From RFSX01 sp964495785 (GTDB taxonomy: Bacteria; Bacteroidota; Bacteroidia; Chitinophagales; Saprospiraceae): a stretch of 64,000 bases of DNA. Below, piece after piece: positions 28,164-36,306 of the stretch (its first letter is position 1; every line of letters begins with the position of its first letter). The notes under the pieces were generated by a model, which worked only from the letters and a program-made list of their open reading frames with translations, did not search any database and had not been told where the DNA came from. The stretch lies in NCBI GenBank assembly GCA_964495785.1, contig CAZBXL010000002.1, forward strand, positions 62,001-126,000. The letters are read 5' to 3'. A program made the position numbers and the translations under genes.

Positions 28164-28994
28164 TTATCTGATATTTTTTAACTCTATAAAATCCATATCA
28201 GAAAAATCCTGATTCTCTCCTGCCATAGCCCATATAAATGAATAATTTGCTGTACCAGAACCTGCATGGATAGACCAAGGGGGAGATATTATAGCTTGAT
28301 GATTCTGCACCCATAAGTGGCGAGTTTCTTGCGGCTTACCCATGAAATGCATGACGCCATTATCTTTAGGAATATCAAAGTATAGATACACCTCACTACG
28401 TCGATCATGCGTATGAGCTGGCATTGTATTCCATACATTTCCATCCTTAAGCGATGTCAATCCCATAACTACCTGACAACTTTCTATCCCATCGCCATGG
28501 ATGTACTTATAAATAGTTCTATGATTAGAAGTAGCAGAAGAGCCGAGTGTAAATGGCTGTGCTTTTTCCTTAGTGTAAAGTTTATTTGGATAATCCGTGT
28601 GAGCAGGAGCTGAGAATAAAAAATACTGCGCTGGCTTAGATTTTAAATTTGATTTAAAGCTGACTTTTTTAGTACCTCTTCCTAAGTATAGGCAACTAAG
28701 CTTATCCATGGAGTAGGTTTTCTTATCAGCGATAATACTTCCCTTACCACCTATATTTATAATCCCAACCTCTCTTCTCTCAAGAAAAAATTTACTTTTT
28801 AATGTTTCGTAATTTGATAAATTCACAAGCTTAGTAGTTGGGATAATACCACCCATTACCATTCTATCATAATGACTGTAGACGAAATTGGCTTTTCCTT
28901 TTACAAACAATTTCTCAACTAAGAAATGATTACGTAGTTCTTCCGTATTCATTCTTTCTACCTCATTTGGACTTGTTTCGTATCGCTGATTCAT
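28164..28994 (-). CDS. kduI: 5-dehydro-4-deoxy-D-glucuronate isomerase
   Basis: The 276-residue protein is full length for KduI. The metal ligands are seen in MPAHTHDRRSEVY (H194, H196, E201) and WSIHAGSG (H243). It converts 5-dehydro-4-deoxy-D-glucuronate (from unsaturated uronides of pectin, ulvan, hyaluronan or similar) to 2,5-diketo-3-deoxygluconate in the cytoplasm. The product is the substrate of KduD, encoded just upstream on the same strand (160-bp gap). It is the last gene of the 39963-to-28164 catabolic cluster. Confidence 0.95.
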   Translation of the reverse strand: MNQRYETSPNEVERMNTEELRNHFLVEKLFVKGKANFVYSHYDRMVMGGIIPTTKLVNLSNYETLKSKFFLERREVGIINIGGKGSIIADKKTYSMDKLSCLYLGRGTKKVSFKSNLKSKPAQYFLFSAPAHTDYPNKLYTKEKAQPFTLGSSATSNHRTIYKYIHGDGIESCQVVMGLTSLKDGNVWNTMPAHTHDRRSEVYLYFDIPKDNGVMHFMGKPQETRHLWVQNHQAIISPPWSIHAGSGTANYSFIWAMAGENQDFSDMDFIELKNIR

Positions 28995-29154
28995 TTTATA
29001 CTTTTTATTTTTATTTAGATTTTCATATTTACAATATAGCTTATACTAATTTAGAGAAGTTATATCCCATCTGTTTTTGGTATAATGCTCTATGCATATT
29101 TATAGCTGCATGATTTATCATCGGGCATACTAAGATAGACATCATTATCAGTTC

Positions 29155-29928
29155 TTATCTTCCCATCCATCCACCGTCTACTAATAAGATTTCACCACTG
29201 ACATAATTAGAGGCATCGCTGGCTAAGAATACCGCCGGTCCCTTAAAGTCATTAGGTGTTCCCCATCGATCTATAGGAATCCTCGATAAGATAGCTTCGT
29301 TACGAATAGGATTCTCCTGTAAAGCCTTAGTATTATCTGTAGCAATATAACCTGGAGCTATGGCATTAACACAGACACCTTTACCTGCCCACTCGTTAGA
29401 TAGAGCTTTTACAAGACTTCCTATTGCTCCCTTACTTGCAGCATATCCTGGCACTGTGATGCCTCCCTGAAATGTAAGAAGTGAAGCCGTAAAAATAATC
29501 TTACCAGAACCTCTCTCTAACATCTCCTTGCCTAACTCTCTGGCTAAAACAAATTGAGCATTCAGATTTATCTCGATCACTTTATCCCAATATGCATCAG
29601 AATGTTCAGCCGCAGGAGCACGCAGAATCGTTCCAGCATTATTTACCAAAATATCTATGGAAGCTACATTATCTGACTTCATCTTTTGCAAGAAATGATA
29701 TATAGATGGTCTATCAGAAAAATCAGATTGGTAAGCTTTAAATGTTCTACCAAGTGATATAACTTCCTTCTCTGTTTCACTTCCCTGGAGTTTTATAGTA
29801 GCAGAAACTCCGATGATATTAGCTCCTGCTTCCGCAAGGCCTAAAGCAATACCTTTACCTATACCTCGATTACATCCTGTAACCAGAGCTGTCTTTCCTG
29901 TGAGATCAAATGATTTAAGAATACTCAT
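29155..29928 (-). CDS. kduD: 2-dehydro-3-deoxy-D-gluconate 5-dehydrogenase
   Basis: The 257-residue short-chain dehydrogenase has GCNRGIGKG (18-26), NNAG (about 96-99), catalytic Ser149, Tyr162 and Lys166 in GYAASKG, and a C-terminal GGWMGR typical for KduD. It reduces 2,5-diketo-3-deoxygluconate to 2-keto-3-deoxygluconate (KDG) with NADH. KDG kinase and aldolase genes are not in the window. It follows the TRAP transporter genes after 115 bp. Confidence 0.93.
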   Translation of the reverse strand: MSILKSFDLTGKTALVTGCNRGIGKGIALGLAEAGANIIGVSATIKLQGSETEKEVISLGRTFKAYQSDFSDRPSIYHFLQKMKSDNVASIDILVNNAGTILRAPAAEHSDAYWDKVIEINLNAQFVLARELGKEMLERGSGKIIFTASLLTFQGGITVPGYAASKGAIGSLVKALSNEWAGKGVCVNAIAPGYIATDNTKALQENPIRNEAILSRIPIDRWGTPNDFKGPAVFLASDASNYVSGEILLVDGGWMGR

Positions 29929-30043
29929 ACACGAAACTCAATTTATTTAATTTTTAAAATTACTTTATTTCATCTATCGTCTTACGATCTAAATCTATCA
30001 AAAATTATCATCACTGTAATAACACCTCACAGTAAAGTCTTAA

Positions 30044-31348
30044 TTACAAACCAAATAATCTGGGTAGCCAAAGTGAAAAACCCTCAAAAAAGGTAATGAG
30101 AAAAAGAACTACAATCATAGCAAATAAGAAAGGAAACAAGGGCTTAATAACTTCGCTTACCGAAACTTTTGCAACACCGGCTCCTACAAATAATATCGTA
30201 CCTACTGGAGGCGTACATAATCCAATACAAAGATTAAGCACCATGATGATACCGAAGTGTACCGGATCCATACCTAACTCTGTAACCACAGGAAGAAAAA
30301 TAGGTGTAAATATCAAAATCGCAGGCGTCATATCCATGAAGGTCCCTACGACCAATAAGGTGATATTAATGATTAGAAAAATTAAAAATGGATTGCTTAC
30401 AGTCTCTAATAAGAAGCCTGTCATCAGTTGTGGTATACTCTCGAATGAAAACAACCAAGACATCGCCATAGAAGTACATATTAAGAACATGACTACCGCT
30501 GTTGTTTTTGCGCTATTCAAGAGGATACTGGGCAGATCTTTTAATGTAATAGTACGGTAGCTAAATCCTAAAATAATAGCATAAAAAACAGCAACAGCCG
30601 CCGCTTCAGTAGCTGTAAATATCCCTTGGACGATGCCTCCTACAATAATGACTAACATCAAAAGGCTAAAAAATGCTTTTCTAAAATCAATTAATAATTG
30701 ACTAACTCTTACTTGATTACCACTTGTAAGATTATATCTACGAGATGTAACTGCTGCTACTATGATCAATGACAAACCCACTAATAATCCTGGTAGATAG
30801 CCTGCAACAAATAACGCAGCGACAGAAGCTGCACCCCCACTCGCAAGTGCATAGACTATGAGAACATTACTCGGAGGGATTAGTAGTCCGGTAGTAGAAG
30901 ATGTGATATTTATAGCGGCACTAAATGGTCTTGGAATACCTTCATCTTCCATTCGTCCAGTCATTACACTACCTATGGCTGAAGCGGCAGCTACCGCTGA
31001 ACCTGAAATAGCCCCAAACAACATCGCAGCAAGAATATTAACATATGCTAAGCCTCCAGGCAAACTCCCCACAAGCGATTTAGCAAAGTTTATAAGCCGA
31101 TTAGCAATTCCTCCTCGATTCATTAACTCACCTGCCAATACGAAAAATGGGATTGCCAATAGAGCAAAACTATCAATACCTGTAGTCATCCTCTGTGCTA
31201 CAGTTGTGATCCCAGGCATCGTAGCGATATTTATCAGAATGGTTATAGTTGTAGAAATACCAATGCTGTAAGCTACCGGTAGACCATATGCCAGTAAAGC
31301 AAAAAAGCAGACGAACAGAAGTATGATACTGAATATTTCTACAGACAT
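30044..31348 (-). CDS. TRAP transporter large permease (DctM family)
   Basis: The 434-residue membrane protein has about 12 helices and the DctM landmarks FFVLAGELMNRGG, LFGAISGSAVAAASAIG and LLIPPSNVLIVYA. It is the ion-driven channel subunit of a tripartite periplasmic transporter. The small permease starts 5 bp upstream and the binding protein before that. Given the neighbours, the cargo is probably a hexuronate or unsaturated uronate. This is a TRAP system in place of the SusC/SusD system that most Bacteroidota use for glycans, although TRAP acts at the inner membrane and would still need an outer-membrane entry route. Confidence 0.93.
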   Translation of the reverse strand: MSVEIFSIILLFVCFFALLAYGLPVAYSIGISTTITILINIATMPGITTVAQRMTTGIDSFALLAIPFFVLAGELMNRGGIANRLINFAKSLVGSLPGGLAYVNILAAMLFGAISGSAVAAASAIGSVMTGRMEDEGIPRPFSAAINITSSTTGLLIPPSNVLIVYALASGGAASVAALFVAGYLPGLLVGLSLIIVAAVTSRRYNLTSGNQVRVSQLLIDFRKAFFSLLMLVIIVGGIVQGIFTATEAAAVAVFYAIILGFSYRTITLKDLPSILLNSAKTTAVVMFLICTSMAMSWLFSFESIPQLMTGFLLETVSNPFLIFLIINITLLVVGTFMDMTPAILIFTPIFLPVVTELGMDPVHFGIIMVLNLCIGLCTPPVGTILFVGAGVAKVSVSEVIKPLFPFLFAMIVVLFLITFFEGFSLWLPRLFGL

Positions 31349-31353
31349 AAGAT

Positions 31354-31845
31354 TTAGATTTTCTGTTGATTTGTATTGCTACGACTGTAGTATTTTACAT
31401 TATAAATAGAATAAAACATAATCAACAAACCACTTAACGGAATGATAGCGTACACATATCCTAATGAAACATGCATAGCTGGGGAGACTTGCCCCAAGTA
31501 AAGGGTAATGTAAACTAAATTACCTCCCCCAATGACCATAACAACGAATGCAAACAAGAACATTAATACCTCTATAATTTGCATTCTCTTATTCACTTTT
31601 TCAGGACTTAATTTTTGTACTAAGAAATCCATTGACAGATGCTCTCGTTTACCATTGAGATAGGCTGCACCTAATATGGCCAACCATATTAATGCAAATC
31701 TTGCAAACTCCTCAGTAAATGAAAATGACTTATTCAAAACGTACCTTCCGAAAACCTGCCATAAAACATCAATGACTAACAAACCAAAAATCACAATTAA
31801 TACAATCTCAATCAGTCTATTAATTTTATGATATAATTTCTCCAT
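31354..31845 (-). CDS. TRAP transporter small permease (DctQ family)
   Basis: The 163-residue protein has four membrane helices and the DctQ core VLWQVFGRYVLNKSFSFTEEFARFALIWLAILGAA (about 27-61, spread over helices one and two). It pairs with DctM in the inner membrane and helps the binding protein dock. It is 5 bp upstream of the large permease and 55 bp downstream of the binding-protein gene. Confidence 0.9.
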   Translation of the reverse strand: MEKLYHKINRLIEIVLIVIFGLLVIDVLWQVFGRYVLNKSFSFTEEFARFALIWLAILGAAYLNGKREHLSMDFLVQKLSPEKVNKRMQIIEVLMFLFAFVVMVIGGGNLVYITLYLGQVSPAMHVSLGYVYAIIPLSGLLIMFYSIYNVKYYSRSNTNQQKI

Positions 31846-31900
31846 TTGTGTCAGTTTTATACTTTATAAATTTCAGTCACACTCCATAGCATATTGGATA

Positions 31901-32875
31901 CTACTGAGCTCTTATTTCATCAATTATTTTCTTCATTAGAGGATCTTCTACAAAATCATTTAAGACAGCTCTGGATTTATCCGCAAATAAAGATTTATCT
32001 GGTTTATAAATCTCTACATCAGCATCTTTTAATATCGTCATACATTCCTCTACATTCTTTTGCCAAAAATCCTGCTGCGCTTTTGATGATATCATGGCTG
32101 CATCTTTTAGCCACTTCTGTTCTACCTCAGATAGGGTCTCCCAGTACTTAGTCCCTATCACTAAGACATCAGGTATGGAACTATGCTCATCTAAAGTATA
32201 ATACTTACAGACTTCATAATGTCTGGAGGTTACAAATGAAGGAGGATTATTCTCTGCACCATCTACGACACCTTGCTGAAGGGCAGTATATAACTCTCCA
32301 TAAGCCATAGGAGTAGCTGAGCCCCCCATCTCATTAACCATGTCTACAGACATCTTATGATTCATCACACGGATCTTCAATCCATCTAAATCTTGAGGGG
32401 TTCTGACTGGTTTGTTCTTTGTATAAAAACTGCGACTCCCAGCATCATAGAAGCATAGTCCCCTTAACAGATAGTCGCTTCCTGACAGAAGTAGATTCTC
32501 TCCCGTCTGACCTTCAAGAACGCTATACAAATGGTCCTTATCTCTAAATAGATATGGCACACCCATCACCTTATACTCTGGTGCAAAATTGGCCATAGCT
32601 GCTGCACTTACTTTAGTCATTGCTATGCTACCTATCTGTAGCAGTTCTAAAACTTCTCGTTCGGTACCTAATTGTCCATCTGGAAAAATCTTGACTGATA
32701 ACTTACCAGATGACTTCTCTTTAACTTGATCAGCGAAGACCTGCATTCCTTGATGTACCGGATGAGAAGTAGGTAATGTATGTGCTAAGTAGACAACCTT
32801 AGCGTTACCAGATTCCCCACAAGAACTGAGCATTCCGATTATCATAAAAACCAATAAGCATAACGAATGATTCAT
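31901..32875 (-). CDS. TRAP transporter substrate-binding lipoprotein (DctP family)
   Basis: The product has a lipoprotein signal ending MLSSC and a DctP fold starting VVYLAHTLPTSHPVHQGMQVFA. It carries the conserved Arg in LKIRVMN, which binds the carboxylate of the substrate, and AYGELYTALQQGVVDGAENNP. A sugar acid such as glucuronate or its unsaturated form is likely from context. An in-frame TTG at 32884 overlaps the uxaC stop, but the ATG at 32875 gives a better signal peptide and was chosen. It precedes the Q and M genes. Confidence 0.92.
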   Translation of the reverse strand: MNHSLCLLVFMIIGMLSSCGESGNAKVVYLAHTLPTSHPVHQGMQVFADQVKEKSSGKLSVKIFPDGQLGTEREVLELLQIGSIAMTKVSAAAMANFAPEYKVMGVPYLFRDKDHLYSVLEGQTGENLLLSGSDYLLRGLCFYDAGSRSFYTKNKPVRTPQDLDGLKIRVMNHKMSVDMVNEMGGSATPMAYGELYTALQQGVVDGAENNPPSFVTSRHYEVCKYYTLDEHSSIPDVLVIGTKYWETLSEVEQKWLKDAAMISSKAQQDFWQKNVEECMTILKDADVEIYKPDKSLFADKSRAVLNDFVEDPLMKKIIDEIRAQ

Positions 32876-32880
32876 GATAG

Positions 32881-34290
32881 TCAAAAATTGAAATAGCTTT
32901 TAGCATTATTGAAACAAATATCTTTGACCATTTTCCCTATCCATTCTATGTCGTTAGGCAACTCACCATTTGATATATCATTACCCAAAAGATTGCACAA
33001 TATTCTTCTAAAATATTCATGCCTTGGAAACGAGAGAAAACTCCGACTATCCGTAAGCATTCCAATGAAACGACTTAGTAAGCCCATATTAGAAAGGGTA
33101 TTAATCTGCTTTTCCATACCATCTTTCTGATCTAAGAACCACCATGCAGATCCCCATTGGACTTTGCCAGGCTGAGTACCATCATTAAAATTGCCCATCA
33201 TTGTCGCAAAGAGCTCATTATCCCTTGGATTCAAATTATACAAAATTGTCTTAGCTAATTTACCCTTTGCATCTAAGTTATTGAGAAAAGTCGATAGACC
33301 TTCAGCTTGCTTAAAATCTCCAATACTATCTGCGCCTACATCTGCACCTACCAATTTTAATAATCGAGAATTATTATTTCTTATCGCTCCTAAATGAAAC
33401 TGCATGGTCCAATCTCTCTTATGATACATCTGAGCTAATTGATGCAAGCAAGCCATCTGAAAGGCTTGGACCTCTTCACTATCGAGAGCTTGCATTTTTT
33501 TTCTCTTTTCTAATATGCGATCCAAATTACTTTCCGAAAAGTGGACATCATACAACTGTGATAATCCATGATCAGATAACTTGCAACCTAGAGAATGAAA
33601 GTAGTCTATCCTACCCTCTAATGCTGACATCAATTCATCAAAGGTGGATATATCAGCATCTATAATAGATTCTAATTTTTCTAAGTAAGTCAGAAACTCC
33701 GGGTTGTCGATGACAACAAACTTGTCAGGACGAAAAGTTGGCAGCATTTGTAATTTACTATCAGATTTTGATTCTTGCTGATGATACTCCAGACTATCAG
33801 TTGGATGATCTGTTGTACACACAACTTCTACTTTCATTTTACTTAACAAGCCCTTTACAGAGAATTCTGAAGTGTGAAGTGCCTCATTAGTTTGTTCGTA
33901 AATCTCATTAGCAGAATCAGAACATAATAATTTAGAAATACCAAAATAACGCTGTAATTCTAAATGTGTCCAATGATACAGTGGGTTACGCATGGTGAAA
34001 GGAACAGTTTCTGCCCATTTCAAAAACTTATCTCGATCACTACTCCCGCCAGTGATATAATTTTCATCTATCCCATTAGCCCTCATAGCTCTCCACTTAT
34101 AATGATCGCCATTAAGCCATACTTCTGTTATCGTAGAAAAATTTTTATTGCTTGCAATTTCTTCAGGTGGTAAGTGATTGTGATAATCAATGATCGGTAG
34201 ACCCTTAGCATAATTATGATATAGCTCTTCCGCTACAGAAGTTTGTAAGAGAAAATTATCGTTTAAAAATGGTTTAATCATCAGATTCAA
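32881..34290 (-). CDS. uxaC: Glucuronate/galacturonate isomerase
   Basis: The 469-residue protein matches the family length and shows the metal-binding DYHNHLPPEEIA near the N-terminus, LSDHGLSQLYDVHFS and WTMQFHLGAIRNNN, all typical of UxaC amidohydrolases. It turns D-glucuronate into D-fructuronate and D-galacturonate into D-tagaturonate. Together with the SDR upstream it makes D-mannonate. It sits directly before the TRAP binding-protein gene. Confidence 0.95.
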   Translation of the reverse strand: MNLMIKPFLNDNFLLQTSVAEELYHNYAKGLPIIDYHNHLPPEEIASNKNFSTITEVWLNGDHYKWRAMRANGIDENYITGGSSDRDKFLKWAETVPFTMRNPLYHWTHLELQRYFGISKLLCSDSANEIYEQTNEALHTSEFSVKGLLSKMKVEVVCTTDHPTDSLEYHQQESKSDSKLQMLPTFRPDKFVVIDNPEFLTYLEKLESIIDADISTFDELMSALEGRIDYFHSLGCKLSDHGLSQLYDVHFSESNLDRILEKRKKMQALDSEEVQAFQMACLHQLAQMYHKRDWTMQFHLGAIRNNNSRLLKLVGADVGADSIGDFKQAEGLSTFLNNLDAKGKLAKTILYNLNPRDNELFATMMGNFNDGTQPGKVQWGSAWWFLDQKDGMEKQINTLSNMGLLSRFIGMLTDSRSFLSFPRHEYFRRILCNLLGNDISNGELPNDIEWIGKMVKDICFNNAKSYFNF

Positions 34291-34386
34291 ATTATCAATT
34301 AAAATAGCATAAAGAATGACTAAAGTTGTGGCTCATTCTCTTATCTATAAAGTATACAAGGAAGATAACACATTTATACACTATCA

Positions 34387-35184
34387 CTATACTCCACTGA
34401 AAGCACTGAATCCTCCATCTACCGGCACGACAATACCATTTACGAAAGAAGATCTATCATCACATAGCCATAACAGCGTACTAATCAACTCGTCAGGCTC
34501 ACCAAATCTTTTCATTGGTGTCTGACCTATTATCGTCTCTCCTCTACTTGTCAATGAACCATCTTCGTTCAATAGCAATTTTCGATTCTGCTCTGCAATA
34601 AAAAAGCCGGGGGCTATAGCATTAACTCGAATTCCTTCGCCATATTTCACAGTCATTTCTACGGATAGCCATCGTGTAAAATTATCTATAGCCGCTTTAG
34701 AAGCAGAGTATCCGACGACCCTTGTTAAAGGTAGTTGGGCAGCCATAGAGGAAATATTGACAATGCATCCACCACCTTGATCAACCATCGATTTAGAAAA
34801 CACAATAGAAGGAATTACTGTACCCAACAAATTAAGATCAGTTACTTTCTTAAATTGATCCACAGATATATCGAAGATCGACTGATCTGGCATAATGGTA
34901 GCGCCTGACATATTTCCTCCTGCCCCATTAATAAGAATATCTACTTTTCCAGCTTTCTTTAGTATTCGTTTAGCGGCAGCTTGAACAGATTTTTCGTCTA
35001 ATACATCACATGTTGTTGCATGTATAGTTAATCCTAATTTCTTAAATTCATTAACTCGATTTCTGGACTTACCCGCATTTCTTCCAAGGATAAAAACAGT
35101 TGCCCCCACTTGAGCAAGACCTTTAGCAAAAGCACTTCCTAAAGTTCCATTTCCACCCGTAATAACTGCAACCTTTCCTTTCAT
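34387..35184 (-). CDS. SDR-family oxidoreductase, probable D-mannonate oxidoreductase
   Basis: The 265-residue protein has the cofactor motif GGNGTLGS (10-17), NGAGGN (about 86-91), Ser near 145, and Tyr159/Lys163 in GYSASKA. The C-terminal half with GFFIAEQNRKLL is shared by the short-chain enzymes that replace classical UxuB in Bacteroidota and Thermotoga uronate clusters. It would reduce D-fructuronate to D-mannonate with NAD(P)H. It is 96 bp upstream of uxaC. UxuA (mannonate dehydratase) is not in the window, so that step is encoded elsewhere. Confidence 0.82.
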   Translation of the reverse strand: MKGKVAVITGGNGTLGSAFAKGLAQVGATVFILGRNAGKSRNRVNEFKKLGLTIHATTCDVLDEKSVQAAAKRILKKAGKVDILINGAGGNMSGATIMPDQSIFDISVDQFKKVTDLNLLGTVIPSIVFSKSMVDQGGGCIVNISSMAAQLPLTRVVGYSASKAAIDNFTRWLSVEMTVKYGEGIRVNAIAPGFFIAEQNRKLLLNEDGSLTSRGETIIGQTPMKRFGEPDELISTLLWLCDDRSSFVNGIVVPVDGGFSAFSGV

Positions 35185-35270
35185 AATTTATATATCGTTA
35201 TTTAATTTTATACTTCATGACCACAATACTATTTTCCTATTGTACATTATGATGTTGTTAATCATATTCA

Positions 35271-36242
35271 TTATTGTGCAGCTTGCTCTACAATTTTCTT
35301 GAATGCAATAGCATCTTTTATTTTATTATTATCCCTCTCCCATGCAGATAAAAATCGGTAGCGTACTTCCTGGTTTGCATTAGTAAATTTATAGGCATGA
35401 CTTAAATCATCTTTTATCAATTCTGGCTTATACTTCTTATCTACTGTGATCGCCATTCCCATATTCTCATCATGAAAAGACTGCTGCCCCCAGTTCATTG
35501 CATAGAAATAATCACCCAATTCTCCTTCCATAATGTCCGGAAGGTGCTTTACAATCCCAGTGGCATAATACATCCTATCGGGGAGACTACCCTTAGTAAC
35601 TTTGAGATGTATTTCTGACCATGGCTGACCAGCTTCTATACTCCAATCTTGCACCAGATCAAAAACTTCTCCAGCAACAGATAGTTTTTTAAACGTTGTT
35701 CTTACAGTTGATTTGTCATTACGACTTTCGACGATCTCAATTGTTTTCTCCTGACAATTAGACAAGGTATAAAGAGAGTCTTGATACCAAATGGCAGGAC
35801 TACCTATGCCAAGAGAATTTCCAACCTTAAGAATATCTGATCCCCAATTCATGATATCATGATAATCCCAACTTACAGTATCCATAACCAAGTCAGAGCT
35901 AATCTTACCATAGATGTCAGTACGATGACGGCTATCTCCATAAAATCGATAAGCGACCAAATCATTTTCTAATACTGGCCCTTCAAACATGAACCATTTA
36001 TTCTGCGTGCCTAAATTTTGCGGAACTGTAATCTTTTTATGTGAGATATACTCACCTGCGATTTTATTTCTATCATCAGGATTATAGTCGAAATCTTGTG
36101 TAAGAATAAGCGCTTGAGTTTTCTTTTCTGAGATAGGATTCTCAGCCTCAACAGCACCACTTGTATCTTGAGAAGAATTGTGACAACAAAACATTGTGGC
36201 TATGCAATACGATAGAATAATTATATAAAAAAGATTTCTCAT
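35271..36242 (-). CDS. DUF4861 family secreted protein
   Basis: The 323-residue protein has an N-terminal signal (about 1-20, cysteine-rich, FCCHNSS, perhaps a lipoprotein) and a beta-rich DUF4861 domain (about 75-320) with VAYRFYGDSRHRTDIYGK and DIMNWGSDILKVGNSLGIGSPAIWY. DUF4861 proteins are found in polysaccharide loci for pectin-, ulvan- or glycosaminoglycan-like substrates, and no activity is firmly assigned to them as far as I know. It lies between the GH2 gene and the SDR gene. Confidence 0.85.
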   Translation of the reverse strand: MRNLFYIIILSYCIATMFCCHNSSQDTSGAVEAENPISEKKTQALILTQDFDYNPDDRNKIAGEYISHKKITVPQNLGTQNKWFMFEGPVLENDLVAYRFYGDSRHRTDIYGKISSDLVMDTVSWDYHDIMNWGSDILKVGNSLGIGSPAIWYQDSLYTLSNCQEKTIEIVESRNDKSTVRTTFKKLSVAGEVFDLVQDWSIEAGQPWSEIHLKVTKGSLPDRMYYATGIVKHLPDIMEGELGDYFYAMNWGQQSFHDENMGMAITVDKKYKPELIKDDLSHAYKFTNANQEVRYRFLSAWERDNNKIKDAIAFKKIVEQAAQ

Positions 36243-36306
36243 TTCAACACTTTTAATTTATCAAACAGTATCTACTACTCTACATTAATTACAAATATGT
36301 AATAAT

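Noticed and set aside
30858..31271. 137-codon plus-strand frame opposite the TRAP large permease
   Set aside because: It mirrors hydrophobic codons of dctM; the opposite strand is a textbook DctM protein.
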